A DNA stretch of 64,000 bases from Hetaerina americana (Eukaryota; Arthropoda; Insecta; Odonata; Calopterygidae): positions 20,890-84,889 of the forward strand of contig JAKTNV010000664.1 in assembly GCA_022747635.1 (NCBI GenBank). Direction: 5' to 3'. Below are positions 34,101 through 48,600 of this stretch, in pieces. Made by a program: the position numbers and the translations under genes. The notes below the pieces were generated by a model. It was not told the DNA's origin, searched no databases, and saw nothing but the letters and a program-made list of their open reading frames with translations. Position 1 is the stretch's first letter, and each line of letters begins with the position of its first letter.

Positions 34101-37100
34101 TTGTTGTTTTTCGCAATATTTTTAGAAATTTTAGCTCTTTTAGTAACATTAACACCCGGGCTGAAGCATCTTTTATGATCATTTATTGTCTTTCAAGATA
34201 CATTCTGGGTTTTATTTTGTTTATTTGATGAAAATGAACAACAATACACACCTTGGATACATTTTTTTGATTTGTGTCGAGTGAGATTTTCACCTAGAAC
34301 CCAAAGGGGGGGTATTGGCACTTTTCATGGAAAAATGTGAAAAATTAAATTTTCTAAAAATGAAATAAATGCCTTCTAAACACCTCAAACATTCACTCTA
34401 AAACAGAAGATTGTTGTTTTTCGCAATATTTTTAGAAATTTGGGCTCTTTTAGTATAATTAACACTTGCGCTGAAGCATCTTTTATGTTCATTTCATGTC
34501 TTTCAGGATTAATTCTGGGTTTTATTTTGTTTATTTGGGGAAAATGAACAACAATACACACCATGGAAACATTTTTGTTTGTTTTGTGTCAAGTGAGATT
34601 TTCACCTAGAACCCAAAGGGGGGGTATTGGCACCTTTAATGGAAAAATGTAAAAAATTAAATTTTCTAAAAATGAAATAAATGCCTTCTAAACACCTCAA
34701 ACATTCACTCTAAAACAGAAAATTGTTGTTTTTCGCAATATTTTTAGAAATTTGGGCTCTTTTAGTAACATTAACACTTTCGCTGAAGCAACTTTTATGC
34801 TCTTTTCTTGTCTTTCAAGATTAATTCTGGGTTTTATTTTGTTTATTTGGTGAAAATGAACAACAATACACACCATGGAAAAATTTTTGTTTGATTTTTG
34901 TCGAGTGAGATTTTCACCTAGAACCCAAAGGGGGGGGTATTGGCACTTTTCATGGAAAAAAGGGAAAAATTAATTTTTCTAAAAATGAAATAAATACCTT
35001 CTAAACACCTCAAACATTCACTCTAAAACAGAAGATTGTTGTTTTTTACAATATTTTTAGAAATTTGGGCTCTTTTAGTAACATTAACACTTGCGCTGAA
35101 GTTTCTTTTATGCTCATTTCTTGTCTTTCAGGATTAATTCTGGGTTTTATTTCGTTTATTTGATGAAAATGAACAACAATACACACCATGGAATCATTTT
35201 TGTTTGATTTGTATCGAGTGAGATTTTCACCTAGAACCCAAAGGGGGGGGTATTGGCACTTTTCATGGAAAAATGTGAAAAAATAAAATTTTCTAAATAT
35301 GAAATAAATGCCTTCTAAACACCTCAAACATTCACTCTAAAACAGAAGATTGTTGTTTTTCGCAATATTTTTAGAAATTTGGGCTCTTTTAGTAACATTA
35401 ACACTTTCGCTGAAGCAACTTTTATGCTCTTTTCTTGTCTTTCAAGATTAATTCTGGGTTTTATTTTGTTAATTTGATGAAAATGAACAACAATACACAC
35501 CATGGAAACATTTTTGTTTGATTTGTGTCGAGTGAGATTTTCACCTAGAACCCAAAAGGGGGGGGTATTGGCACTTTTCATGGAAAAATGTGAAAAATTA
35601 AATTTTATAAAAATGAAATAAATACCTTCTAAACACCTAAAACATTCACTCTATAATGGAAGATTGTTGTTTTTCGCAATATTTTTGGAAATTTGGGCTC
35701 TTTTACTAACATTAACACTTGCGCTGAGGCATCTTTTATGCTCATTTCTTGTCTTTAATGATTTATTCTGGGTTTTATTTTGTTTATTTGATGAAAATAA
35801 CAAGCAATACACACCATGGAAACATTTTTGATTGATTTGTGTCGAGTGAGATTTTCACCCAGAACCCAAGGGGGAGTAGTGGCACTTTTCATGGAACAAT
35901 GTGAAAAATTAAATTTTCTAAAAATGAAGTAAATACCTTCTAAACACCTCAAGCATTCACTCTAAAACATAAGATTGTTGTTTTTCGCAATATTTTTAGA
36001 AATTTTGGCTCTTTTAGTAACATTAACACTTGCGCTGAAGCATCTTTTATGCTCATTTCTTGTCTTTCAGGATTAATTCTGGGTTTTATTTGTTTATTTG
36101 ATGAAAATGAACAACAATACACACCATGGAAACATTTTTGATTGATTTGTGTCGAGTGAGATATTCACCTAGAACCCAAAGGGGGGGGTTTTGGCACTTT
36201 TCATGGAAAAATGTAAAAAAATAAATTTTCTAAAAATGAAATAAATGCCTTCTAAACACCTCAAACATTCACTCTAAAACAGAAGATTGTAGTTTTTCGC
36301 AATATTTTTAGAAATTTGGGCTCTTTTAGTAACATTAACACCTGGGCTTAGCATCTTTTATGATCTTTTATTGTCTTTCAGGATACATTCTGGGTTTTAT
36401 TTTGTTTATTTGATGAAAACGAACAACAATACACACCTTGGATACATTTTTGTTTGATTTTTGTCGAGTGAGATTTTCACCTAGAAACCAAAGGGGGGGG
36501 GGTATTGGCACTTTTCATGGAAAAATGTGAAAAATTAAATTTTCTAAAAATGAAATAAATGCCTTCTAAACACCACAAACATTCACTCTAAAACAGAAGA
36601 TTGTTGTTTTTCGCAATATTTTTAGAAAATTGGGCTCTTTTAGTAACATTAACACTTGCGCGGAAGCATCATTTATGCTAATTTCTTGTCTTTCAGGATT
36701 ATTCTGGGTTTTATTTTGTTTATTTGATGAAAATGAACAACAATACACACCATGGAATCATTTTTGTTTGATTTGTGTCGAGTGAGATTTTCACCTAGAA
36801 CCCAAAGGGGGGGGTATTCGCACTTTTCATGGAAAAATGTAAAAAATTAAATTTTCTAAAAATGAAATAAATGCCTTCTAAACACCTCAAACATTCACTC
36901 TAAAACAGAAGATTGTTGTTTTTCGCAATATTTTTAGAAATTTGGGCTCTTTTATTAAAATTAACACCAGCGTTGAAGCATCTTTTATGCTCATTTCATG
37001 TCTTTCAGGATTATTTCTGGGTTTTATTTTGTTAATTTGATGAAAATGAACAACAATACACACCATGGAAACATTTTTGTTTGATTTGTGTCGAGTGAGA

Positions 37101-37667
37101 TTTTCACCTAGAACCCAAAGGGGGGGGTATTGGCACTTTTCAAGGAAAAATGCGAAAAAATTAAATTTTCTAAAAATGAAAAAAAAGCCTTCTAAACACC
37201 TCAAACATTCACTCTAAAACAGAAGATTGTTGTTTTTCGCAATATTTTTAGAAATTTGGGCTCTTTTAGTAACATTAACACTTTCGCTGAAGCAACTTTT
37301 ATGCTCGTTTCTTGTCTTTCAAGATTAATTCTGGGTTTTATTTTGTTATTTTGATGAAAATGAACAACAATACACACCATGGAAACATTTTTGATTGATT
37401 TGTGTCGAGTGAGATTTTCACCAAGAACCCAAGGGGGGTATTGGCACTTTTCATGGAACAATGTGAAAAATTAAATTTTCTAAAAATGAAATAAATACCT
37501 TCTAAACACCTCAAACATTCACTCTAAAACAGAAGATTGATGTTTTTCGCAATATTTTTAGAAATTTGGGCTCTTTTAGTAACATTAACACTTGCGCTGA
37601 AGCAACTTTAATGCTCATTTCCCTTCTTTCAGTATTAATCTGGGTTTTATTTTGTTTATTTGATGAA
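31200..37667 (+). repeat. Large duplicated block D, copy 2 (about 6.5 kb)
   Basis: Counterpart of 19950-27350, shorter by three whole monomers (about 933 bp). Outside those steps the copies differ by scattered substitutions and G-tract length changes, for example near 26177 (AAAGGGGTATT) versus 36491 (AAAGGGGGGGGGGTATT). The match ends near CTGGGTTTTATTTTG at about 27350 and 37667. Confidence 0.85.
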
Positions 37668-38079
37668 AATGAACAACAATACACACCTTGGATACATTTT
37701 TTTTTATTTGTGTCGAGTGAGATTTTCACCTAGAACCCAAAGGGGGGGGTATTGGCACTTTTCATGGAAAAATGTGAAAAAATAAAATTTTCAAAAAATG
37801 AAATAAATGCCTTCTAAACACCTCAAACATTCACTCTAAAACCGTAGATTGTTGTTTTTCGCAATATTTTTAGAAATTTGGGCTCTTTTAGTAACATTAA
37901 CACCTTCTCTGAAGCAACTTTTATGCTCATTTCTTGTCCTTCAAGATTAATTCTGGGTTTTATTTTGTTTATTTGATGAAAATGAACAACAATACACACC
38001 ATGGAAACATTTTTGTTTGATTTGTGTCGAGTGAGATTTTCACCTAGAACCCAAAGGGGGGGGTATTGGCACTTTTCAT

Positions 38080-39340
38080 GGAAAAATGTGAAAAATTAAA
38101 TTTTCTAAAAATGAAATAAATGCCTTCTAAACACCTCAAACATTCACTCTAAAACAGAAGATTGTTGTTTTTCGCAATATTTTTAGAAGTTTGGGCTCTT
38201 TTAGTAACATTAACACCTGGGCTGAAGCAACTTTTATGCTCGTTTCTTGTCTTTCAAGATTAATTCTGGGTTTTATTTTGTTAATTTGATGAAAATGAAC
38301 AACAATACGCACCATGGAAACATTTTTGTTTGATTTGTGTCGAGTGAGATTTTCACCTAGAACCCAAAGGGGGGGGTATTGGCACTTTTCATGGAAAAAT
38401 GTGAAAAATTAAATTTTCTAAAAATGAAATAAATGCCTTCTAAACACCTCAAACATTCACTCTAAAACAGAAGATTGTTTTTCGCAATATTTTTAGAAAT
38501 TTGGGCTCTTTTAGTAACATTTACACTTTCGCTGAAGCAACTTTTATGCTCATTTCTTGTCTTTCAGGATTAATTCTGGGTTTTATTTTGTTTATTTGAT
38601 GAAAATGAACAAAACTACACACCATGGAAACATTTTTGTTTGATTTGCGCAAGTGAGATTTTCACCTAGAACCCAAAGGGGGGGGGTATTGGCACTTTTC
38701 ATGGAAAAATATGAAAAATTAAATTTTCTAAAAATGAAATAAATGCCTTCTAAACACCTCAAACATTCACTCTAAAACAGAAGACTGTTGTTTTTCGCAA
38801 TATTTTTAGAAATTTGGGCTCTTTTAGTAACATTAACACCTGGGCTGTAGCATCTTTTATGATCATTTATTGTCTTTCAGGATACATTCTGGGTTTTATT
38901 TTGTTTATTTGATGAAAATGAACAACAATACACACCATTGAAACATTATTGTTTGATTTGTGTCAAGTTAGATTTTCACCTAGAACCCAAAGGGGGCATT
39001 GGTACCCAAAGGTATTGGCACTTTTCATGGAAAAATGTGAAAAATTAAATTTTCTAAAAATGAAATAAATGCCTTCTAAACACCTCAAACATTCACTCTA
39101 AAACAGAAGATTGTTGTTTTGCGCAATATTTTTAGAAATTTTGGCTCTTTTAGTAACATTAACATCTGGGCTGAAGCATCTTTTATGATCATTTATTGTC
39201 TTTCAGGATACATTCTGTGTTTTATTTTGTTTATTTGATGAAAATGAACAACAATACACACCTTGGATACATTTTTGTTTGATTTGTGTCGAGTGAGATT
39301 TTCACCTAGAACCCAAAGGGGGGGTATTGGCACTTTTCAT
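38080..39340 (+). repeat. Duplicated block E, copy 2
   Basis: Carries the same rare markers as 28700-29960, including GCATTGGTACCCAAAGG at 38996 and TTGTTTTGCGCAATATT near 39113. It lies after block D copy 2, just as E copy 1 lies after D copy 1, so D and E probably duplicated together. Confidence 0.88.
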
Positions 39341-39639
39341 GGAAAAATGTGAAAAATTAAATTTTCTAAAAATGAAATAAATGCCTTCTAAACACCTCAA
39401 ACATTCACTCTAAAACAGAAGATTGTTGTTTTTCGCAATATTTTTAGAAATTTGGGCTCTTTTAGTAACATTAACACCTGGGCTGAAGCATCTTTTATGA
39501 TCATTTATTGTCTTTCAGGATACATTCTGGGTTTTATTTTGTTTATTTGATGAAAATGAACAACAATACACACCTTGAATACATTTTTGTTTGATTTGTG
39601 TCGAGTTAGATTTTCACCTAGAACCCAAAGGGGGGGTAT

Positions 39640-42600
39640 TGGCACTTTTCATGGAAAAATGTGAAAAATTAAATTTTCTAAAAATGAAATAAATGCCTTC
39701 TAAACACCTCAAACATTTACTCTAAAACAGAAGATTGTTGTTTTTCGCAATATTTTTAGAAATTTGGGCTCTTTTAGTAACATTAACACTTGCGCTGAAG
39801 CAACTTTAATGCTCATTTCTTGTCTTTCAGTATTATTCTGGGTTTTATTTTGTTTATTTGATGAAAATGAACAACAATACACACCATGGAAACATTTTTG
39901 TTTGATTTGTGTCAAGTTAGATTTTCACCTAGAACCCAAAGGGGGGGTATTGGCACTTTTCATGGAAAAATGTGAAAAATTAAATTTTCTAAAAATGAAA
40001 TAAATGCCTTCTAAACACCTCAAACATTTACTCTAAAACAGAAGATTGTTGTTTTTCGCAATATTTTTAGAAATTTTGGCTCTTTGAGTAACATTAACAC
40101 CTGGGCTGAAGCATCTTTTATGATCATTTATTGTCTTTCAGGATACATTCTGTGTTTTATTTTGTTTATTTGATGAAAATGAACAACAATACACACCTTT
40201 GATACATTTTTGTTTGATATGAATACCCCCCCCCTTTGGGTTCTAGGTGAAAATCTCACTCGACACAAATAAAAAAAAATGTATCCAAGGTGTGTATTGT
40301 TGTTCATTTTCATCAAATAAACAAAATAAAACCCAGAATGTATCCTGAAAGACAATAAATGATCATAAAAGATGCTTCAGCCCTGGTGTTAATGTTACTA
40401 AAAGAGCCCAAATTTCTAAAAATATTGCGAAAAACAACAATCTGCTGTTTTAGAGCGAATGTTTGTGGTGTTTAGAAGCCATTTATTTATATTATTTTTA
40501 GAAAATTTAATTTTTCACATTTTTCCATGATTGGTGCCAATACCCCCCCCTTTGGGTTCTAGGTGAAAATCTCACTCGACACCAATCAAACAAAAATGTT
40601 TCCATGGTGTGTATTGTTGTTCATTTTCATCAAATAAACAAAATAAAACCCAGAATGTATCCTGAAAGACAATAAATGATCATAAAAGATGCTTCAGCCC
40701 AGGTGTTAATGTTACTAAAAGAGCCCAAATTTCATAAAAAAATTGCGAAAAACAACAATCTTCTGTTTTAGAGTGAATGTTTGAGGTGTTTAGAAGGCAT
40801 TTATTTCATTTTTAGAAAATTTAATTTTACACATTTTTCCATGAAAAGTGCCAATACCCCCCCCTTTGGGTTCTAGGTGAAAATCTCACTTGACACAAAT
40901 CAAACAAAAATGTATCCAAGGTGTGTATTGTTGTTCATTTTCATCAAATAAACAAAATAAAACCCAGAATGAATGCTGAAAGACAATAAATGATCATAAA
41001 AGATGCTTAAGCCCAGGTGTTAATGTTACTAAAAGAGCCCAAATTTCTAAAAATATTGCGAAAAACAACAATCTTCTGTTTTAGAGTGAATGTTTGAGGT
41101 GTTTAGAAGGCATTTATTTCATTTTTAGAAAATTTAATTTTTCACATTTTTCCATGAAAAGTGCCAATACCCCCCCCTTTGGGTTCTAGGTGAAAATCTC
41201 GCTCGACACAAATCAAACAAAAATGTTTCCATGGTGTGTATTGTTGTTTATTTTCATCAAATAAACAAAATAAAACCCAGAATAATCCTGAAAGACAAGA
41301 AATTAGCATAAATGATGCTTCAGCGCAAGTGTTAATGTTACTAAAAGAGCCCAATTTTCTAAAAATATTGCGAAAAACAACAATCTTCTGTTTTTGAGTG
41401 AATGTTTGTGGTGTTTAGAAGGCATTTATTTCATTTTTAGAAAATTTAATTTTTCACATTTTTCCATGAAAAGTGCCAATACCCCCCCTCTTTGGGTCAT
41501 CTTTTATGCTCCTTTCATGTCTTTCAGGATTCATTCTGGGTTTTATTTTGTTTATTTGATGAAAATGAACAACAATACACACCTTGGATTCATTTTTGTT
41601 TGATTTGTTTCGAGTGAGATTTTCACTTAGAACCCAAAGGGGGGGGTATTGGCACTTTTCATGGAAAAATGTTAAAAATAAAATTTTCTAAAAATGAATG
41701 AAATGACTTCTAAACACCTCAAAAATTCACTCTAAAACAGAAGATTGTTGTTTTTCGCAATATTTTTAGAAATTTGGGCTCTTTTAGTAACATTAACACC
41801 TGGGCTGAAGCGTCTGTTATGATCTTTAATTGTCTTTCAGGATTCATTCTGGGTTTTATTTTGTTTATTTGATGAAAATGAACAACAATACACACCATGG
41901 AAACATTTTTGTTTGATTTGTGTCAAGTGTGATTTTCACCTAGAACCCAAAGGGGGGGGTATTGGCACTTTTCATGGAAAAATGTGAAAAATTAAATTTT
42001 CTAAAAATGAAATAAATGCCTTCTAAACACCTCAAACATTCACTCTAAAACAGAAGATTGTTGTTTTTCGCAATATTTTTAGAAGTTTGGGCTCTTTTAG
42101 TAACATTAACACTTTCGCTGAAGCAACTTTTATGCTCGTTTCTTGTCTTTCAAGATTAATTCTGGGTTTTATTTTGTTAATTTGATGAAAATGAACAACA
42201 ATACGCACCATGGAAACATTTTTTTTGATTTGTGTCGAGTGAGATTTTCACCTAGAACCCAAAGGGGGGGGTATTGGCACTTTTCATGGAAAAATGTGAA
42301 AAATTAAATTTTCTAAAAATGAAATAAATGCCTTCTATACACCTCAAACATTCACTCTATAAGGGAAGATTGTTGTTTTTCGCAATTTTTTTGGAAATTT
42401 GGGCTCTTTTACTAACATTAACACTTGCGCTGAAGCAACTTTTATGCTCGTTTCTTGTCTTTCAAGATTAATTCTGGGTTTTATTATGTTTATTTGATGA
42501 AAATGAACAACAATACACACCATGGAAACATTTTTGTTTGATTGGTGTCGAGTGAGATTTTCACCTAGAACCCAAAGGGGGGGGTATTGGCACTTTTCAT

Positions 42601-45090
42601 GGAAAAATGTGAAAAATTAAATTTTCTAAAAATAATATAAATAAATGGCTTCTAAACACCACAAACATTCACTCTAAAACAGCAGATTGTTGTTTTTCGC
42701 AATATTTTTAGAAATTTGGGCTCTTTTAGTAACATTAACACCAGGGCTGAAGCATCTTTTATGATCATTTATTGTCTTTCAGGATACATTCTGGGTTTTA
42801 TTTTGTTTATTTGATGAAAATGAACAACAATACACACCTTGGATACATTTTTTTTTATGTGTGTCGAGTGAGATTTTCACCTAGAACCCAAAGGGGGGGG
42901 TATTGGCACTTTTCATGGAAAAATGTGAAAAATTAAATTTTCTAAAAATGAAATAAATGCCTTCTAAACACCTCAAACATTCACTCTAAAACAGAAGATT
43001 GTTGTTTTTCGCAATATTTTTAGAAATTTTGGCTCTTTTAGTAACATTAACACCTGGGCTGAAGCATCTTTTATGATCATTTATTGTCTTTCAGGATACA
43101 TTCTGTGTTTTATTTTGTTTATTTGATGAAAATGAACAACAATACACACCTTGGATACATTTTTGTTTGATTTGTGTCGAGTGAGATTTTCACCTAGAAC
43201 CCAAAGGGGGGGTATTGGCACTTTTCATGGAAAAATGTGAAAAATTAAATTTTCTAAAAATGAAATAAATGCCTTCTAAACACCTCAAACATTCACTCTA
43301 AAACAGAAGATTGTTGTTTTTCGCAATATTTTCAGAAATTTGGGCTCTTTTAGTAACATTAACACCTGAGCTGAAGCATCTTTTATGATCATTTATTGTC
43401 TTTCAGGATACATTCTGGGTTTTATTTTGTTTATTTGATGAAAATGAACAACAATACACACCTTGAATACATTTTTGTTTGATTTGTGTCGAGTTAGATT
43501 TTCACCTAGAACCCAAAGGGGGGGTATTGGCACTTTTCATGGAAAAATGTGAAAAATTAAATTTTCTAAAAATGAAATAAATGCCTTCTAAACACCTCAA
43601 ACATTTACTCTTAAACAGAAGATTGTTGTTTTTCGCAATATTTTTAGAAATTTGGGCTCTTTTAGTAACATTAACACTTGCGCTGAAGCAACTTTTATGC
43701 TCATTTCTTGTCTTTAAGTATTATTCTGGGTTTTATTTTGTTTATTTGATGAAAATGAACAACAATACACACCATGGAAACATTTTTGTTTGATTTGTGT
43801 CAAGTTAGATTTTCACCTAGAACTCAAAGGGGGGGTATTGGCACTTTTCATGGAAAAATGTGAAAAATTAAATTTTCTAAAAATGAAATAAATGCCTTCT
43901 AAACACCTCAAACATTCACTCTAAAACAGAAGATTGTTGTTTTTCGCAATATTTTCAGAAATTTGGGCTCTTTTAGTAACATTAACACCTGAGCTGAAGC
44001 ATCTTTTATGATCATTTATTGTCTTTCAGGATACATTCTGGGTTTTATTTTGTTTATTTGATGAAAATGAACAACAATACACACCTTGGATACATTTTTG
44101 TTTGATTTGTGTCAAGTGAGATTTTCACCTAGAACCCAAAGGGGGGGTATTGGCACTTTTCATGGAAAAATGTGAAAAATATATTTTCTAAAAATGAAAT
44201 AAATGCCTTCTAAACAGCTCAAACATTCACTCTAAAACAGAAGATTGTTGTTTTTCGCAATATTTTTAGAAATTTGGGCTCTTTTAGTAACATTAACTCC
44301 TGGGCTGAAGCATCTTTTATGATCATTTATTGTCTTTCTGGATACATTCTGGGTTTTATTTTGTTTATTTGATGAAAATGAACAACAATACACACCTTGA
44401 ATACATTTTTGTTTGATTTATGTCGAGTGAGATATTCACCTAGAACCACAAGGGGGGGTATTGGCACTTTTCATGGAAAAATGTAAAAAAATAAATTTTC
44501 TAAAAATGAAATAAATGCCTTCTAAACACCTCAAACATTCACTCTAAAACAGAAGATTGTTGTTTTTCGCAATATTTTTAGAAATTTGGGCTCTTTTAGT
44601 AACATTAACACCTGGGCTGAAGCATCTTTTATGATCTTTTATTGTCTTTCAGGATTCATTCTGGGTTTTATTTTGTTTATTTGATGAAAATGAGCAACAA
44701 TAAACACCATGGAAACATTTTTGTTTGATTTCTGTCGAGTGAGATTTTCACCTAGAACCCAAAGGGCGGGTATTGGCACTTTTCATGGAAAAATGTGAAA
44801 AATTAAATTTTCTAAAAATGAAATAAATGCCTTCTAAACACCTCAAACATTCACTCTAAAACAGAAGATTGTTGTTTTTCGCAATATTTTTAGAAATTTT
44901 GGCTCTTTTAGTAACATTAACACTTTCGCTGAAGCATCTTTTATGCTCCTTTCATGTCTTTCAGGATTCATTCTGGGTTTTATTTTGTTTATTTGATGAA
45001 AATGAACAACAATACACACCTTGGATACATTTTTGTTTGATTTGTTTCGAGTGAGATTTTCACTTAGAACCCAAAGGGGGGGGGTATTGG
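39640..45090 (+). repeat. 5.45-kb tandem duplication, copy 1
   Basis: Every marker, including both inversion junctions, recurs 5448-5449 bp downstream: 39709 to 45157, 41142 to 46591, 43581 to 49030. The offset changes by a single base across the unit, at the left inversion junction (TTTGATATGAATA versus TTTGTAATGAATA). The unit is about 17.5 monomer lengths, not a whole number, because the inversion junctions break the monomer phase. Confidence 0.93.
40221..41497 (-). repeat. Inverted satellite block, copy 1 (about 4.1 monomers)
   Basis: Here the plus strand reads the complement of the satellite: CCCCTTTGGGTTCTAGGTG, AAAATCTCACTCGACACAAA and so on. The left junction follows TTTTTGTTTGATATG (about 40219) and the inverted run opens directly on the poly-C tract. 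The right junction is CCCCCCTCTTTGGGT followed by forward CATCTTTTATGCTCC (41497/41498). Part of the block (ATTTATATTATTTTTAG, CTGCTGTTTTAGAG, ACACCAATCAAAC) is the complement of forward sequence at about 42535-42860. Confidence 0.95.
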
Positions 45091-45667
45091 CACTTTTCAT
45101 GGAAAAATGTGAAAAATTAAATTTTCTAAAAATGAAATAAATGCCTTCTAAACACCTCAAACATTTACTCTAAAACAGAAGATTGTTGTTTTTCGCAATA
45201 TTTTTAGAAATTTGGGCTCTTTTAGTAACATTAACACTTGCGCTGAAGCAACTTTAATGCTCATTTCTTGTCTTTCAGTATTATTCTGGGTTTTATTTTG
45301 TTTATTTGATGAAAATGAACAACAATACACACCATGGAAACATTTTTGTTTGATTTGTGTCAAGTTAGATTTTCACCTAGAACCCAAAGGGGGGGTATTG
45401 GCACTTTTCATGGAAAAATGTGAAAAATTAAATTTTCTAAAAATGAAATAAATGCCTTCTAAACACCTCAAACATTTACTCTAAAACAGAAGATTGTTGT
45501 TTTTCGCAATATTTTTAGAAATTTTGGCTCTTTGAGTAACATTAACACCTGGGCTGAAGCATCTTTTATGATCATTTATTGTCTTTCAGGATACATTCTG
45601 TGTTTTATTTTGTTTATTTGATGAAAATGAACAACAATACACACCTTTGATACATTTTTGTTTGTAA
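41498..45667 (+). repeat. Satellite array, forward monomers between the two inverted blocks
   Basis: About 13 forward monomers, starting mid-monomer at CATCTTTTATGCTCC because of the inversion junction. No gene is visible. Includes the TATAAGGGAAGATTG and AATAATATAAATAAATGGC variants. Confidence 0.95.
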
Positions 45668-48600
45668 TGAATACCCCCCCCCTTTGGGTTCTAGGTGAAA
45701 ATCTCACTCGACACAAATAAAAAAAAATGTATCCAAGGTGTGTATTGTTGTTCATTTTCATCAAATAAACAAAATAAAACCCAGAATGTATCCTGAAAGA
45801 CAATAAATGATCATAAAAGATGCTTCAGCCCTGGTGTTAATGTTACTAAAAGAGCCCAAATTTCTAAAAATATTGCGAAAAACAACAATCTGCTGTTTTA
45901 GAGCGAATGTTTGTGGTGTTTAGAAGCCATTTATTTATATTATTTTTAGAAAATTTAATTTTTCACATTTTTCCATGATTGGTGCCAATACCCCCCCCTT
46001 TGGGTTCTAGGTGAAAATCTCACTCGACACCAATCAAACAAAAATGTTTCCATGGTGTGTATTGTTGTTCATTTTCATCAAATAAACAAAATAAAACCCA
46101 GAATGTATCCTGAAAGACAATAAATGATCATAAAAGATGCTTCAGCCCAGGTGTTAATGTTACTAAAAGAGCCCAAATTTCATAAAAAAATTGCGAAAAA
46201 CAACAATCTTCTGTTTTAGAGTGAATGTTTGAGGTGTTTAGAAGGCATTTATTTCATTTTTAGAAAATTTAATTTTACACATTTTTCCATGAAAAGTGCC
46301 AATACCCCCCCCCTTTGGGTTCTAGGTGAAAATCTCACTTGACACAAATCAAACAAAAATGTATCCAAGGTGTGTATTGTTGTTCATTTTCATCAAATAA
46401 ACAAAATAAAACCCAGAATGAATGCTGAAAGACAATAAATGATCATAAAAGATGCTTAAGCCCAGGTGTTAATGTTACTAAAAGAGCCCAAATTTCTAAA
46501 AATATTGCGAAAAACAACAATCTTCTGTTTTAGAGTGAATGTTTGAGGTGTTTAGAAGGCATTTATTTCATTTTTAGAAAATTTAATTTTTCACATTTTT
46601 CCATGAAAAGTGCCAATACCCCCCCCTTTGGGTTCTAGGTGAAAATCTCGCTCGACACAAATCAAACAAAAATGTTTCCATGGTGTGTATTGTTGTTTAT
46701 TTTCATCAAATAAACAAAATAAAACCCAGAATAATCCTGAAAGACAAGAAATTAGCATAAATGATGCTTCAGCGCAAGTGTTAATGTTACTAAAAGAGCC
46801 CAATTTTCTAAAAATATTGCGAAAAACAACAATCTTCTGTTTTTGAGTGAATGTTTGTGGTGTTTAGAAGGCATTTATTTCATTTTTAGAAAATTTAATT
46901 TTTCACATTTTTCCATGAAAAGTGCCAATACCCCCCCTCTTTGGGTCATCTTTTATGCTCCTTTCATGTCTTTCAGGATTCATTCTGGGTTTTATTTTGT
47001 TTATTTGATGAAAATGAACAACAATACACACCTTGGATTCATTTTTGTTTGATTTGTTTCGAGTGAGATTTTCACTTAGAACCCAAAGGGGGGGGTATTG
47101 GCACTTTTCATGGAAAAATGTTAAAAATAAAATTTTCTAAAAATGAATGAAATGACTTCTAAACACCTCAAAAATTCACTCTAAAACAGAAGATTGTTGT
47201 TTTTCGCAATATTTTTAGAAATTTGGGCTCTTTTAGTAACATTAACACCTGGGCTGAAGCGTCTGTTATGATCTTTAATTGTCTTTCAGGATTCATTCTG
47301 GGTTTTATTTTGTTTATTTGATGAAAATGAACAACAATACACACCATGGAAACATTTTTGTTTGATTTGTGTCAAGTGTGATTTTCACCTAGAACCCAAA
47401 GGGGGGGGTATTGGCACTTTTCATGGAAAAATGTGAAAAATTAAATTTTCTAAAAATGAAATAAATGCCTTCTAAACACCTCAAACATTCACTCTAAAAC
47501 AGAAGATTGTTGTTTTTCGCAATATTTTTAGAAGTTTGGGCTCTTTTAGTAACATTAACACTTTCGCTGAAGCAACTTTTATGCTCGTTTCTTGTCTTTC
47601 AAGATTAATTCTGGGTTTTATTTTGTTAATTTGATGAAAATGAACAACAATACGCACCATGGAAACATTTTTTTTGATTTGTGTCGAGTGAGATTTTCAC
47701 CTAGAACCCAAAGGGGGGGGTATTGGCACTTTTCATGGAAAAATGTGAAAAATTAAATTTTCTAAAAATGAAATAAATGCCTTCTATACACCTCAAACAT
47801 TCACTCTATAAGGGAAGATTGTTGTTTTTCGCAATTTTTTTGGAAATTTGGGCTCTTTTACTAACATTAACACTTGCGCTGAAGCAACTTTTATGCTCGT
47901 TTCTTGTCTTTCAAGATTAATTCTGGGTTTTATTATGTTTATTTGATGAAAATGAACAACAATACACACCATGGAAACATTTTTGTTTGATTGGTGTCGA
48001 GTGAGATTTTCACCTAGAACCCAAAGGGGGGGGTATTGGCACTTTTCATGGAAAAATGTGAAAAATTAAATTTTCTAAAAATAATATAAATAAATGGCTT
48101 CTAAACACCACAAACATTCACTCTAAAACAGCAGATTGTTGTTTTTCGCAATATTTTTAGAAATTTGGGCTCTTTTAGTAACATTAACACCAGGGCTGAA
48201 GCATCTTTTATGATCATTTATTGTCTTTCAGGATACATTCTGGGTTTTATTTTGTTTATTTGATGAAAATGAACAACAATACACACCTTGGATACATTTT
48301 TTTTTATGTGTGTCGAGTGAGATTTTCACCTAGAACCCAAAGGGGGGGGTATTGGCACTTTTCATGGAAAAATGTGAAAAATTAAATTTTCTAAAAATGA
48401 AATAAATGCCTTCTAAACACCTCAAACATTCACTCTAAAACAGAAGATTGTTGTTTTTCGCAATATTTTTAGAAATTTTGGCTCTTTTAGTAACATTAAC
48501 ACCTGGGCTGAAGCATCTTTTATGATCATTTATTGTCTTTCAGGATACATTCTGTGTTTTATTTTGTTTATTTGATGAAAATGAACAACAATACACACCT

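Larger units (their letters stand above)
9524..40220 (+). repeat. Satellite array, central block, forward monomers
   Basis: About 98 head-to-tail monomers of the same family with no gene or other insertion visible. Variants that mark sub-families include GAAAACCAATACACACC with ATTTTGTTTG (near 11144, 15816, 17370, 21738, 23298), GAAAACGAACAAC (near 10517, 13937, 14574, 15188), AAATAAACAACAATAC, the short TTGTTTTTCGC (29095, 38476) and the Cys-codon-rich reverse-strand ORFs that recur every few monomers. The units are arranged in overlapping higher-order repeats listed separately. Confidence 0.96.
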
